Below are positions 1-10,209 of a DNA stretch of 64,000 nt, piece by piece. A program made the translations under genes and the position numbers. Numbering within the stretch: position 1 is the stretch's first letter; every line of letters starts with the position of its first letter. Location: the NCBI GenBank assembly GCA_003254905.1, contig QANU01065388.1:68941-132940 (forward strand), written 5' to 3'. Under the pieces are notes generated by a model that saw only the letters and a list, made by a program, of their open reading frames with translations, did no database searches and was not told where the DNA came from. This DNA comes from Nissolia schottii (Eukaryota > Streptophyta > Magnoliopsida > Fabales > Fabaceae).

Positions 1-102
1 TGCTATAGTTGAGTAGCATGCTACGTGCCTTGTCGAGAGATCACTACTTTGCTGCCTTTACCATACCCCTCCACTTCACAGTTCAAATCAACCTATACCA
101 TA

Positions 103-875
103 NNNNNNNNNNNNNNNNNNNNNNNNNNNNNNNNNNNNNNNNNNNNNNNNNNNNNNNNNNNNNNNNNNNNNNNNNNNNNNNNNNNNNNNNNNNNNNNNNN
201 NNNNNNNNNNNNNNNNNNNNNNNNNNNNNNNNNNNNNNNNNNNNNNNNNNNNNNNNNNNNNNNNNNNNNNNNNNNNNNNNNNNNNNNNNNNNNNNNNNNN
301 NNNNNNNNNNNNNNNNNNNNNNNNNNNNNNNNNNNNNNNNNNNNNNNNNNNNNNNNNNNNNNNNNNNNNNNNNNNNNNNNNNNNNNNNNNNNNNNNNNNN
401 NNNNNNNNNNNNNNNNNNNNNNNNNNNNNNNNNNNNNNNNNNNNNNNNNNNNNNNNNNNNNNNNNNNNNNNNNNNNNNNNNNNNNNNNNNNNNNNNNNNN
501 NNNNNNNNNNNNNNNNNNNNNNNNNNNNNNNNNNNNNNNNNNNNNNNNNNNNNNNNNNNNNNNNNNNNNNNNNNNNNNNNNNNNNNNNNNNNNNNNNNNN
601 NNNNNNNNNNNNNNNNNNNNNNNNNNNNNNNNNNNNNNNNNNNNNNNNNNNNNNNNNNNNNNNNNNNNNNNNNNNNNNNNNNNNNNNNNNNNNNNNNNNN
701 NNNNNNNNNNNNNNNNNNNNNNNNNNNNNNNNNNNNNNNNNNNNNNNNNNNNNNNNNNNNNNNNNNNNNNNNNNNNNNNNNNNNNNNNNNNNNNNNNNNN
801 NNNNNNNNNNNNNNNNNNNNNNNNNNNNNNNNNNNNNNNNNNNNNNNNNNNNNNNNNNNNNNNNNNNNNNNNNNN
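103..875. other. Assembly gap (N run)
   Basis: A run of 773 undetermined bases. Reading frames that appear to cross it carry no information. Confidence 0.99.
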
Positions 876-2084
876 TTACAATGATTAATCATTTTGAATA
901 ATTAATTTCCGCCTTTCATAATCTTTTTAGAGCTGTTTGTCAAGCTAGAAACCTCTCCTATGTCCAAGGAAAGAGACAGCACTAACAATTGGTTACTATT
1001 ACCCCTTTCAAAGTGTGGGATACCATTTTTTAAGTACACATAAATGTGGTAATTCAATTGGGACAGTTAAAGTCAAAATTTAGGAGAAAATGTAATGCCT
1101 CTTTTTTCCTTCTTTTTACTATAGATTCCACATTAAATATGCTATCAAAGTTAAGGCATGAGGGTCTTTAGATTCTTTGAGTCCTTATATAAATACTTAT
1201 AAATCATTTATTAAAATGACATTCACATTGACAATAAAAATTGAACTCACTTCTTTCTGAGATACGAGCTTGTTCTTTATTAATTGTGTTAACTATCTTT
1301 GATGTTTATCTGCTTTTCATTTGGCCCTTTTTTTCAATTGTTCAGGAGGTTTTTTCTGTTTTTTGTGTTTGATAAGTATGTATCGTTGCATTAATTAACC
1401 CATAATCGGGCACAAAATTACATTGAGAAAAGCACTCACAACTTACCGAGATTTAACAAAGCTTGACAAATATAAATTGAGTCCCATTAAAACTTTTTTA
1501 GGGGTCTATTATTGATAATGATTAATCTCATTTGAGACATTAAGATCATCAAAGTAAGTATATTTTTTTTAAATACAGTTTTTTTTTCCATATATATAAT
1601 AAGAATTGAATATCTAATCAAATGCTCAAGAGATTCAATAATTTATGAATTGTGCTAGACTTTTGCTTGTTCCCTTTAATTAGGCTTTATTACTCCTTAA
1701 TGTGAACTATTCAACCCACTAAATTAGAAAACTATAATATGCCTTTTGGCACATGACAAAAAAGGTCCTAACTCGAAGAGACTCTTATGTCCTTGTGGTT
1801 AAAAAAGTCTCTGCATTTTGCTTTTGAAATAATCGAAGTGAAGTAACTTTACCATTTGAAAATCAAACTCGTACCTTTTAGACATAAGCTCTTCAGGGAA
1901 ATTATAGGGAGAGCATTATTTTTTTTATTCCACATTTCATATTTTAACGCATGTGGCACTATATCAATTTGAATTTCTGATGATCATAGTCAGAAGAATT
2001 GTTCATGCATTCTTAAAAAATAGTGCACGCCATTTTAAAACTTTCCTCCACCTTTTGAACAAGGACAGCTATGCAATCCTTTCA

Positions 2085-2245
2085 ATTTAGTTTGGTCTAT
2101 GAAGTTTAGTCTCTAACATTAAGAAACTAACGACTTAGTATCTAAATTTGTAAAATATGATTCATCCTAGAGACAAACTTAAATTATTCTATACATTTTA
2201 CAATTTTGGGACTAAATTATTAATTTCTTATTTTTGTTAATAAAA
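2085..2245. repeat. Fold-back (MITE-like) inverted repeat
   Basis: The left arm (AAGAAACTAACGACTTAG with following AATTTGTAAAATAT) and the reverse complement of the right arm (AAGAAATTAATAATTTAG with AATTGTAAAATGTA) pair imperfectly around a short centre. This is typical of a non-autonomous DNA transposon. Ends and target duplication were not resolved. Confidence 0.4.
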
Positions 2246-2384
2246 ATCTTGAGAGAATCGTGTTGCTGTCTCACTAAGGTGCACGTGATCGGTAGTATCT
2301 AGGTTATAATTAATCTGCCTCTTCCTTTCTTAGTCATTGATTATCTTATAGAAATGGGGAAAAATAAGAAGAGATGAGGAGGGT

Positions 2385-2560
2385 ATTGATTAGCTGTTAT
2401 GAATTTGATTAGACATGATAAACTTGATTAGTCGACCTAACTTTGATTAGTTGTTATCACTTTGATTAGTCATCGTTTTGATTAGACGTTATGGACTTTG
2501 ATTAGTTGGCTTGACTTTGATTTGATGTTATGGCTTTTATTAGTCATCGCTTTGAGTGTC
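2385..2560. repeat. Degenerate minisatellite based on TTTGATTAG
   Basis: The motif TTTGATTAG, followed by a variable short spacer such as TGTTATC or ACGTTATGGAC, recurs about seven to eight times at roughly 20-25 base spacing. It is non-coding. Confidence 0.6.
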
Positions 2561-4143
2561 TGATAAAGAAAGATCAAAAGTGTATCAGATAACTCAACTA
2601 ATTACAACATTTTGGGATGAACAACCAAACCGCACTATAAAAAGCTAGTTATTGTTATAATTAAATAGCTGATCCCTTATACCCCTTATTGGAATCTCAT
2701 TTTTCCGATAAGTCCCATATATATCTTGCCATTGAATCCTAACACATTCGTGCAACTTTAGAGACCAAATATGAAAATTCACTCTCACTCAAATGTGTGT
2801 GATTAGGTGGGAAAAAAAAAATTGGGGCATGCGAGATCTTGAAAAGCTGCATGGTCTGGTCTGGCTTAGGGGACAAGCATAAAAATAAAAGTCCTTTAAA
2901 AATTGTGACCAAAGGCGTGAGAAATCTAGAGCTTGTACTTAAAGGGCAACTTCTTTTTTTTTCTTTTCAATATGGTGAAAAAATAAAAATAATAATAATA
3001 ATAAAATAATCCAAAGTTAAAATGTAAGATAAATGGTGTCAGTTATTGCAGGTGAGGGACCCCCCTATGTGTTACCAATTTATACAATTTTGTGCAGTTC
3101 TATGTCTTTGTTTCCAAACCACTTTGGGTCCATTAGGGGTACCTGAAACTCAGAAGCAAAAATTTTGGTTCTCTGTGTTTCTTCAGTAACATGACATAAA
3201 GCCAAACATGCCCCAAATTTTTTTTTTTTTTTTTTTATTTTTTCTTAAATTTTTCCTATGTACAACAAAAAGACACATAAGAGAAAAGGAAGAATAGACA
3301 ATAACTGATTATCTGTGTAGAAACCAATATACACGTTTACATACATGACCATATGACCCTACAGTCTTTATGCAGTCTGAATTCTGCAGCTCATTAATGA
3401 ATGAATCCTCCTTTTTGACAAAAATTCTGCTATAATCCCCAAAATTTTATTTTGCTATGAACCAAAGGCTATAGCTTAGTGAATTTTATGGTACACATCA
3501 TCAAGTTGCAATTTTTCCATTAGCCTAGAACCTTTGACTAGTGCAAATTATCCCTCTTGGCCTCTGCAGTCAATTTTCATAATGGGATTGAAAATGGAAA
3601 CATTAGGGTATGATTAGTTTCTACTTTGATTCCCTGATTTCAATCTAATTTATATCTTTTAGACTGTGTATTTCGATCCAATCATGAGACAGAGGAGACA
3701 AAGATACTAAGGACATGAACATGTTTAATCAAAATTAAGTGTCCGTCTCGTGACAATTTTTAAGTTAATTTATATACTTCTAAAAAGAACAAACACGAGC
3801 GACATGTCTTTACTATCCCACCATCTTTTGTCCTTTTCGCCCCAAAAACAAAAATCAAACGCTATCTTAAGAATTTTGTCTGAAAAACGTGGGGAAACAC
3901 GTTAAAAACAAAGAAACGAAAAAATAGTAAACGAAACCATCCCTTAATTATGAACAAGAAGACTATCATGATCAAATGTTTGAATCATAACTAAGGCTAA
4001 GAGTCTATTTTAGCATACTAAGATATATTACATGCACATGAATGTAGAGAATTTATGTGACAAAACAGATGGGGGAAAAAAAGAAAGAAGAGAAAAAAAA
4101 CAGAGGAACTCGATATAATAGATTAAATTCTCCAAACAATTGT

Positions 4144-5397
4144 CTACCTTGTTGGAAGAGTCAAATCAAACCAAATTTGCTTGAACACATTGATGATCAC
4201 ATCGTGATACTGATCCGAATTGAGGGAGAGGTAGCAGGCAAGCAGATCCTCCAAGTCCTTCGATGCCCTTATGTTGTTCTCCACAATCATCTCCACCATC
4301 GACTCCCTGAAGTCCTTCTGCGGATCGAACGACGACTTCACCACCGCGAAGCTCCCGGAGAGGGACCGGCCGGAGCTCGCCGATGACACGCTTCTCCGGC
4401 CGCCGTGCGGCTGAAGAGCCTTCCTTCCTAGCCTTGGTGAATTGATCCTGAGCTTCAGACCCGGAGAGTTCACAGAGAATCCTCTGGCACAAGAATTGGT
4501 ATTGTGGTGGCTCCTCTGTTGTTGATGGTTCTGTTCCTTGACATTCACAAGCTTAACCTTCTTCAGTGACCCTTTTGTTCTCTTTGGTTCTTCTCCGGTA
4601 ACCTTGTTTGGTTTGGTTATGATTGGGGGCAAATAGAGATCGGAGAAAGAGTCATCATAGCCATCGTCAAGCTTGTCATCTTTTCTGGCAAGTGAATTCT
4701 TGTCCACACCTATGACTATGTCAGCGTTTGTGTTTGTGTTTGTGTTTGTGTTTGTGGACAAGGAAAGCATTTCATCAAACATTGATGATGATGACTCAGT
4801 TGGGAGAACAGAGTCTGTTCTGAACTTGTGCTGAGGGAAATCGCCTGAGTCATCATCGAATGGCGGTGATGACGACGATGATGATGATGACTCAGGAGGG
4901 GAATCCGCTGATTTTGTCCACACTGATTCAAGTGTTGTTCTGCAGCTGCAACCAGCAGAGACGGCAGAGGAGGACGTGGTGGTGGCAAGTTTTGGTGATG
5001 AGATTGAAACTCTTGGTGGGGTTACGGTGGTTGTTCTTCCCTTCCTCCTCCTTGAGACCCTTTTTTGTTGCTTTGGTGATGATTTTCTTGGTGGGGAATT
5101 GTTGTTGTTGTTGTTGTTGTTGATGTGGATGAGTTCCCTTGTGAAGTAGTATGACTTTCTGGGAGTACATTGGTTTTGGTTTTGGTGGGGTTGCTTTGGT
5201 TTTGGTGATTGTGTTGTGTTTGTTGCTGTTGTTGTTGCGGTTGATGATGATGATGAGGTTTGGTTTTTCTTAGAGGAAGTTGTGGGTTTTTTGTTGTTGG
5301 TGGCGTTGATGTTGGTTCTTCCTTTTCCAATGTCTTTGAGCTTGTAAAACCAAGCATTTGGAATCATATCTGATAACTTGAACCTGTAATTCCCCAT
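4144..5397 (-). CDS. OFP: OVATE family protein (OFP1/2/4-like), 417 aa
   Basis: A plant-specific transcriptional regulator, usually a repressor that partners with TALE homeodomain and TRM proteins to control organ shape and secondary wall growth. The N-terminus [16 protein letters not shown] is the conserved start of the OFP1/OFP4-type group, so this ATG is chosen over an upstream in-frame extension of 87 unrelated residues. The OVATE domain occupies roughly residues 349-411 at the C-terminus, with [27 protein letters not shown] and the final FKQIWFDL. The middle is low complexity: polar runs of Asn, Ser, Thr and Gln, basic patches ([10 protein letters not shown]) and an acidic Ser-rich stretch. 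It is single exon, as is normal for the family, but longer than typical Arabidopsis members (about 270-350 aa), because of the repeat-rich middle. The family is sure; the exact orthologue is not. Confidence 0.93.
   Translation of the reverse strand: MGNYRFKLSDMIPNAWFYKLKDIGKGRTNINATNNKKPTTSSKKNQTSSSSSTATTTATNTTQSPKPKQPHQNQNQCTPRKSYYFTRELIHINNNNNNNNSPPRKSSPKQQKRVSRRRKGRTTTVTPPRVSISSPKLATTTSSSAVSAGCSCRTTLESVWTKSADSPPESSSSSSSSPPFDDDSGDFPQHKFRTDSVLPTESSSSMFDEMLSLSTNTNTNTNTNADIVIGVDKNSLARKDDKLDDGYDDSFSDLYLPPIITKPNKVTGEEPKRTKGSLKKVKLVNVKEQNHQQQRSHHNTNSCARGFSVNSPGLKLRINSPRLGRKALQPHGGRRSVSSASSGRSLSGSFAVVKSSFDPQKDFRESMVEMIVENNIRASKDLEDLLACYLSLNSDQYHDVIINVFKQIWFDLTLPTR
4723..4755. repeat. Coding hexanucleotide repeat (GTTTGT)n in the OVATE gene
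   Basis: Five to six copies of GTTTGT on the plus strand encode an alternating Thr-Asn tract in the OVATE protein. A TTG repeat at about 5100-5122 in the same gene encodes eight consecutive Asn. Both are perfect enough to be length-polymorphic. Confidence 0.85.
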
Positions 5398-5570
5398 TTC
5401 CCCCTCTTTCTTTGTGCTGTGTGTGTTTGTGAAGCTTGTGAATGGTTTTTTTTGATGTGTTAAAGGGGGATGGACAACAGAAGATAACTCTTCTATGAGT
5501 GTGTCTGCTTGGGCACACTTGGTTCGTTTCCTTTTTATTTTCTTATTGTTTCTTTCTCTTTGTGTGAGAG

Positions 5571-5578
5571 ATAAATAG
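5571..5578 (-). promoter_or_regulatory. Possible TATA box of the OVATE gene
   Basis: The minus strand reads CTCTATTTAT about 175 bases upstream of the chosen ATG, followed by a CT-rich leader. The position suits a TATA box with a leader of about 140 bases. No transcript evidence. Confidence 0.35.
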
Positions 5579-8500
5579 AGGAAAAGATAGAGGCTTTTTG
5601 GAATTGGTGGTAGGGAAAATTGGGTCCACAAGGGAAGAAAAATAAAAAGGGCTGGCAATTAAGGAAAAATGAGTGGGGTAGGGTGGGGGTGGTGAATGAC
5701 ATTGTTGGGTTGTGTTATATTGATTTTTAATTTTGTTGTTTTACTAATACCTAACCCAATTAAACTTTTAATTTTTTTGTTTTGTTGTTAAAAACCACCT
5801 TAATCATTTATTTTGGTTTGATCCTTTGAGCACTCTTCCTTCCACCTAAGGTGATTCCTACCAGGTAGAAAAATGTGAATGAGTTCTGGAATTTTGGGCA
5901 CAGCAACTTTGTCCACGTGGATTACATGCTGCTGACATGTTGTCTCATAGCAAAACAACAAGTAGGCATTATCAAAAGATAATTACTTGTGTGGTTACAT
6001 GGGAGGATCACATTAGATTATGTGTGTTTTAAATCACACAACACAACAAAGTGCATCTCAACATAAAATGGTGGGTCATCTACTTTAAAACGTTCAAATG
6101 TTATTCATTATATTGTCTAAAAGTGAAAGGTAGTTAACACAGTTAATAAAGAATGAATTTATATCTTAAAAGCACATGAGATAAATTTTTAGTGTTAATA
6201 TACGAGTTACTTTAATTGGTGATCCACAAATATCTCTGTAAGTGTTTAAAACTAACATTTGTGAATGTTAAACTTACCTAAATTTTTTGTTTATAAAAGT
6301 TTAAATTATGTAACCATAAACATATTCAACATAATGCTTAAGAATCATTATTCGATATTCTCCGTATTCTCAGGAGGATAATTTTTTTCCCTCTCTCTGT
6401 GTACTTTATTTTCAGACATTTTATTGTTGCTCTTGCAAAGTAAATCCTAAAAGTGACAATACATTACAGGTTGAGGAAATTTGACCCTTCAATAGTCATT
6501 ATATTTTGGACTTTACCGGTTAATGTCTAGCGTAAACACTTGTTAAGGATCAAAAAAATTTTGCTGTTAATTTCTTAACAAGTGTTATTATCTGTTAGAG
6601 CTATCAAATTTTGAACATGAATAAAGCAAAATTTTATATTTTTGTTCTAAGACACCAATGTACGTGCAGAGCAGGACACTAACACTAACCAGAGAAACTA
6701 ACCAAAGACCACAAAAAGCACTATTGCAACCAAAAGTGAAAAAAAGAAAAACAAAGTAAAATCACCATACTTTTATGAAAGTGGAAGTAATGGATATTAT
6801 TATGTGGAAAGCTTATTGGCTCATTCATTGGCTTATTGCAATCTGCAAGCAACACAATTTTGGGTAAAAAAGCAATTCTTGTTCCAAAGAAACCTTGAAA
6901 AGAATTCCAAAGGCAGGGGGAAAAAAAGGGAAGACCTGTTTTTTTGGATAGTGGAAGCTTGTAAGTGGGTCATGCATGTAACATGGAATTCAAATGTAGG
7001 AAAAATCTTGTAGTGGCCCATGATCTAGGTAGTATAGGGGGTGAATTGTATAATTTTGATGTGTTAACTTCTTTCTTATCATTGTTTTTATTTCATGATT
7101 ATGGAAACTACAACATGGGGTTTTTGTTATGCTAGAAGCTTTTTGGTTAGAACCCATGTGTATCCATCATTTTCTAGGGAAAACCCTTTGATGTACTATA
7201 CTATGTCTCTTGAGGTAACTAAAGGGAGTCCAATTTTTTCTTTTCAACTAAAGCAAAAAAGTTTCATTTAATTCTTCACATTGCAAAGAGGGGGAAAAAA
7301 AAAGAGAGTACAAAATGTCGTGGATTCCCACATTGCAAAGAGGGGAAAAAAGAAGTTCCAAGTGCAGAATTGATTGACGCTAAATCTGAACCAATTGGCA
7401 TTGATGTCAGCCTCAAAATCCCTTGAATTTTCAGCGATATTGGTACATAGTGCACATGAATCCAACCGGAGACATGAAGATTCCTGGTCACTGGTTACTT
7501 CATGCTTTTGAAGTGTGTATTTTACGTGTAGTCATAAATATATCTGTACAACGTTTCATAACTATACAAAAATTTCTCATTAACTAACTAAAGAGTTACC
7601 TTTTGCCAAGAGTGACATAAAAACGCCAATTCATTCATTTTTTGTTGGTAAGAATTTGAAACAACTAAAGACTGCGTGATTCTATATTACCCTCCCCAAC
7701 AGCAATTGTGGCCACAAAATTGCTCTTGTTGTGGTCTATGCAGCTATATCGCACAGGCAAATGCAGCCATATCAGCTGCATTGTCTCGCAACTCAACCGC
7801 ACCGGCGACCACAACAACAATTTACCGTCATACTTGCAATGATAAAATTGAAATGGGGACTGTTGATTTTCACCATTATTGCAGTACTCGGGAGCAAAGA
7901 GTACAATGTCATTATGATTACGGATGAAGCACATGCATCATTTCTTCCCAAAAATAATTAGAAGAAAATTTTGGGGTTTGCTACCTTGCATTTAGAGAGC
8001 ATATTTTGCTGTGGGGATCTAATATTAAATTTGGTCAACACTGGCCCCATTTCCGCGTTGCATGGAGAGAAATTATTGCATGCTCAGGATATTTGATATA
8101 TGTTCTATAAATATTATTATCCATTAATTTTAACTGATATAGTTTTAAAAAAAATGCATAACAAACAAAGATTCAATAATTGATAGTGTTCATAAAATAC
8201 ACGCTAAATGTACTTCAAAAAAAGGTACAAGACTAGTGGCCATCTTAACTGTCTATGTGGTGTATGCGTGTCCATACTGGAATATGTACAATTTACACAC
8301 ATTCATACTCAAGAATGAGATATGAGATGAGATAGATGAGATGAAATGATGAAAATCTAAGATGGGGACCAAAGAGTGAGAGTGTCATGGTTGGCAAATA
8401 TATGTTAGCAAATAATAAATTTGTCTGTATTTTTAGGGAGGACAGAGAATGTGTACCTCCTTGCCACTGATACCTACCCCTTGTTTGCTACTTATGCTTG

Positions 8501-8595
8501 TATTATTACACGGCAAGCGTGTTTGTAATGTGACTGATGATGGCTATGGATAACTGATGGAGAAGTTTCAAGTCCTCCCAAAAATTGTAAGAGGG

Positions 8596-8690
8596 CGAGC
8601 CTTGGTACAACCACAGAGTTGGTGTCGGCTTCTTGTAACCTAATCGTTAGGGCTCAATTTCTAGAATCCATCAGTCAAAGAATTGAATCC
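8596..8690 (+). mobile_element. Possible degenerate tRNA-derived (Au-like) SINE fragment
   Basis: GGGCGAGCCTTGGTACAACC resembles the 5' A-box region of the plant Au SINE family, with a weak B-box-like stretch about 50 bases further on. No target duplications were found, so this is a weak call. Confidence 0.3.
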
Positions 8691-9430
8691 CCAATTAGAC
8701 ACTCTAAATCCCCATGTATTTGCAGAATGATTAGTGCATGTTTAATTTTTTAGTGTGAACGTTTATAATTGATTCTGGTCGCTACCAGAAGTAAAAAAAA
8801 AAAATTTCACTTTTAAAACTTCAAAATTAATTTATAGTTTCCCGTGTGAGATCAAGATGATATTTGATTTAGATTTAGGTGGGATCAATTATTATCGGAC
8901 AACATTAGATTATCCAGTGGTTTAACTAGAATCACATGTTCTTCATATATACTAATTCTCCAATAACAGGTATCTTATCCTAGGTTTTATATGAGTATAT
9001 GGGGAGGATTGTAAACTTCTATGATAATCCACCCTCGAAAGTTTTTCGGAGTTGCAGGTCAAAGATGTGAGCAAGAGAAGAATAAGCCCAATCAACGATA
9101 CTGGAGGCCCATGACTATGATAAGTTCATGAAATAATGGGCTTCACCCTTCAGCTTGTTAACATCAATATGTAGTTATCAACCTCAATGGCCATCAATCA
9201 GAGCCGAGACAAAAACCTTACATTGACCAAAACAAAAAGTAGAGAACTTTTGACCAAAAACAAAGAACTTATCAACCAACACAGAGCTTGACCCGCCATC
9301 AGAAAAAAAAAAAGCAAGAACTAGACAGAGCTGACCAAGAAAATTAAAAAACAAAAAACAAAAAATGAACTAGAGAGAGATGATATAGTTGACTTTGGAA
9401 TAATAGTTTTTTACATTTGGTTGACTTAGA

Positions 9431-9445
9431 CCCCCCCCCCCCCCC
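9431..9445. repeat. C homopolymer (15 bases)
   Basis: An uninterrupted 15-base C run on the plus strand followed closely by an A run. On the minus strand it is a G tract able in principle to form G-quadruplex DNA. Its length is prone to sequencing error. Confidence 0.9.
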
Positions 9446-10209
9446 ACAAAAAAAAAACACGGATCTTGCATGGTTTGTTTAGGAAAATAATTTCCCAACA
9501 AATGATATCACATGACATATGAATGATGCTTTTCGCGAGAAAGGAAACTTGGTGCTTGAGTTGAATATATGCAACGTGTAGCCTTCATTTTTCATTTTTT
9601 TTAGTGGTTACTGCATTGTTTAAAGCATCATTTTTCATACCCAAGATTCAAATGAAGATAATTCATTTCAATAAGATTAAGGATTCTTGAGCATATAACA
9701 CCATACCTCAGTAATCATTTACTATTGTATGAGATTTTAATGAGTTATAAATCTCATTAAAATTTTATTTGATGATAATGGTAAGTAAGTGAACACAATA
9801 TTTCATAATATATATGAGTGCACATAACCCAATTTAGTTTATAAGATTTGGAATATGCATAGGCCGCCCCTTGTTGCAGGACGAACCAGACAATGAGACA
9901 AGTGCTATGCCATGATATGAACAGAGTCAATCACACGATCAAGATTCGTTTGCTACAACGGACCAACACAAAATTCAACCACCAGGAACAACGAGGAACA
10001 AAGTCATTTTCTCATTTTGAAACACAAACAAATGAAAGAATTGAGATAAAATAAAAAACTGCTCCATAAATTACATTTACATGGACGGCTTACCAATTTT
10101 TTTAAAAAAAAATTAATAAAAGGAAGAAAAGAAAAACAACGATACAACAACTTTTGCCACATTTACAATTTTCCAAGAGTAAAATCAAAATTGGAAAAAA
10201 AGACAAATG

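Larger units (their letters stand above)
876..4143. other. AT-rich intergenic stretch, no gene seen
   Basis: No reading frame here looks like a protein gene. It holds a fold-back repeat near 2.1 kb, a degenerate tandem repeat near 2.4-2.6 kb, an AAT run near 2987 and a long T tract near 3220. The segment at about 1190-1345 resembles one at about 15255-15430. The last part is the 3' flank of the OVATE gene. Confidence 0.6.
5660..10209. other. Intergenic region, no protein gene recognised
   Basis: It begins with the OVATE upstream region. Short open frames (for example near 6804-7013, 7276-7491 and 7665-7960) match no family I recognise. The 7680-7930 part repeats AATTGTGGCC/GGCCACAA-like words and may be a transposon fragment. 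A SINE-like segment lies near 8.6 kb and a C homopolymer near 9.43 kb. The end is the 3' flank of the U-box gene. Confidence 0.55.

Noticed and set aside
9-892. Open frames spanning the N run
   Set aside because: Made of undetermined bases; no information.
4716-5518. His/Gln-rich frames overlapping the OVATE gene
   Set aside because: Frame-shifted readings of its coding microsatellites.
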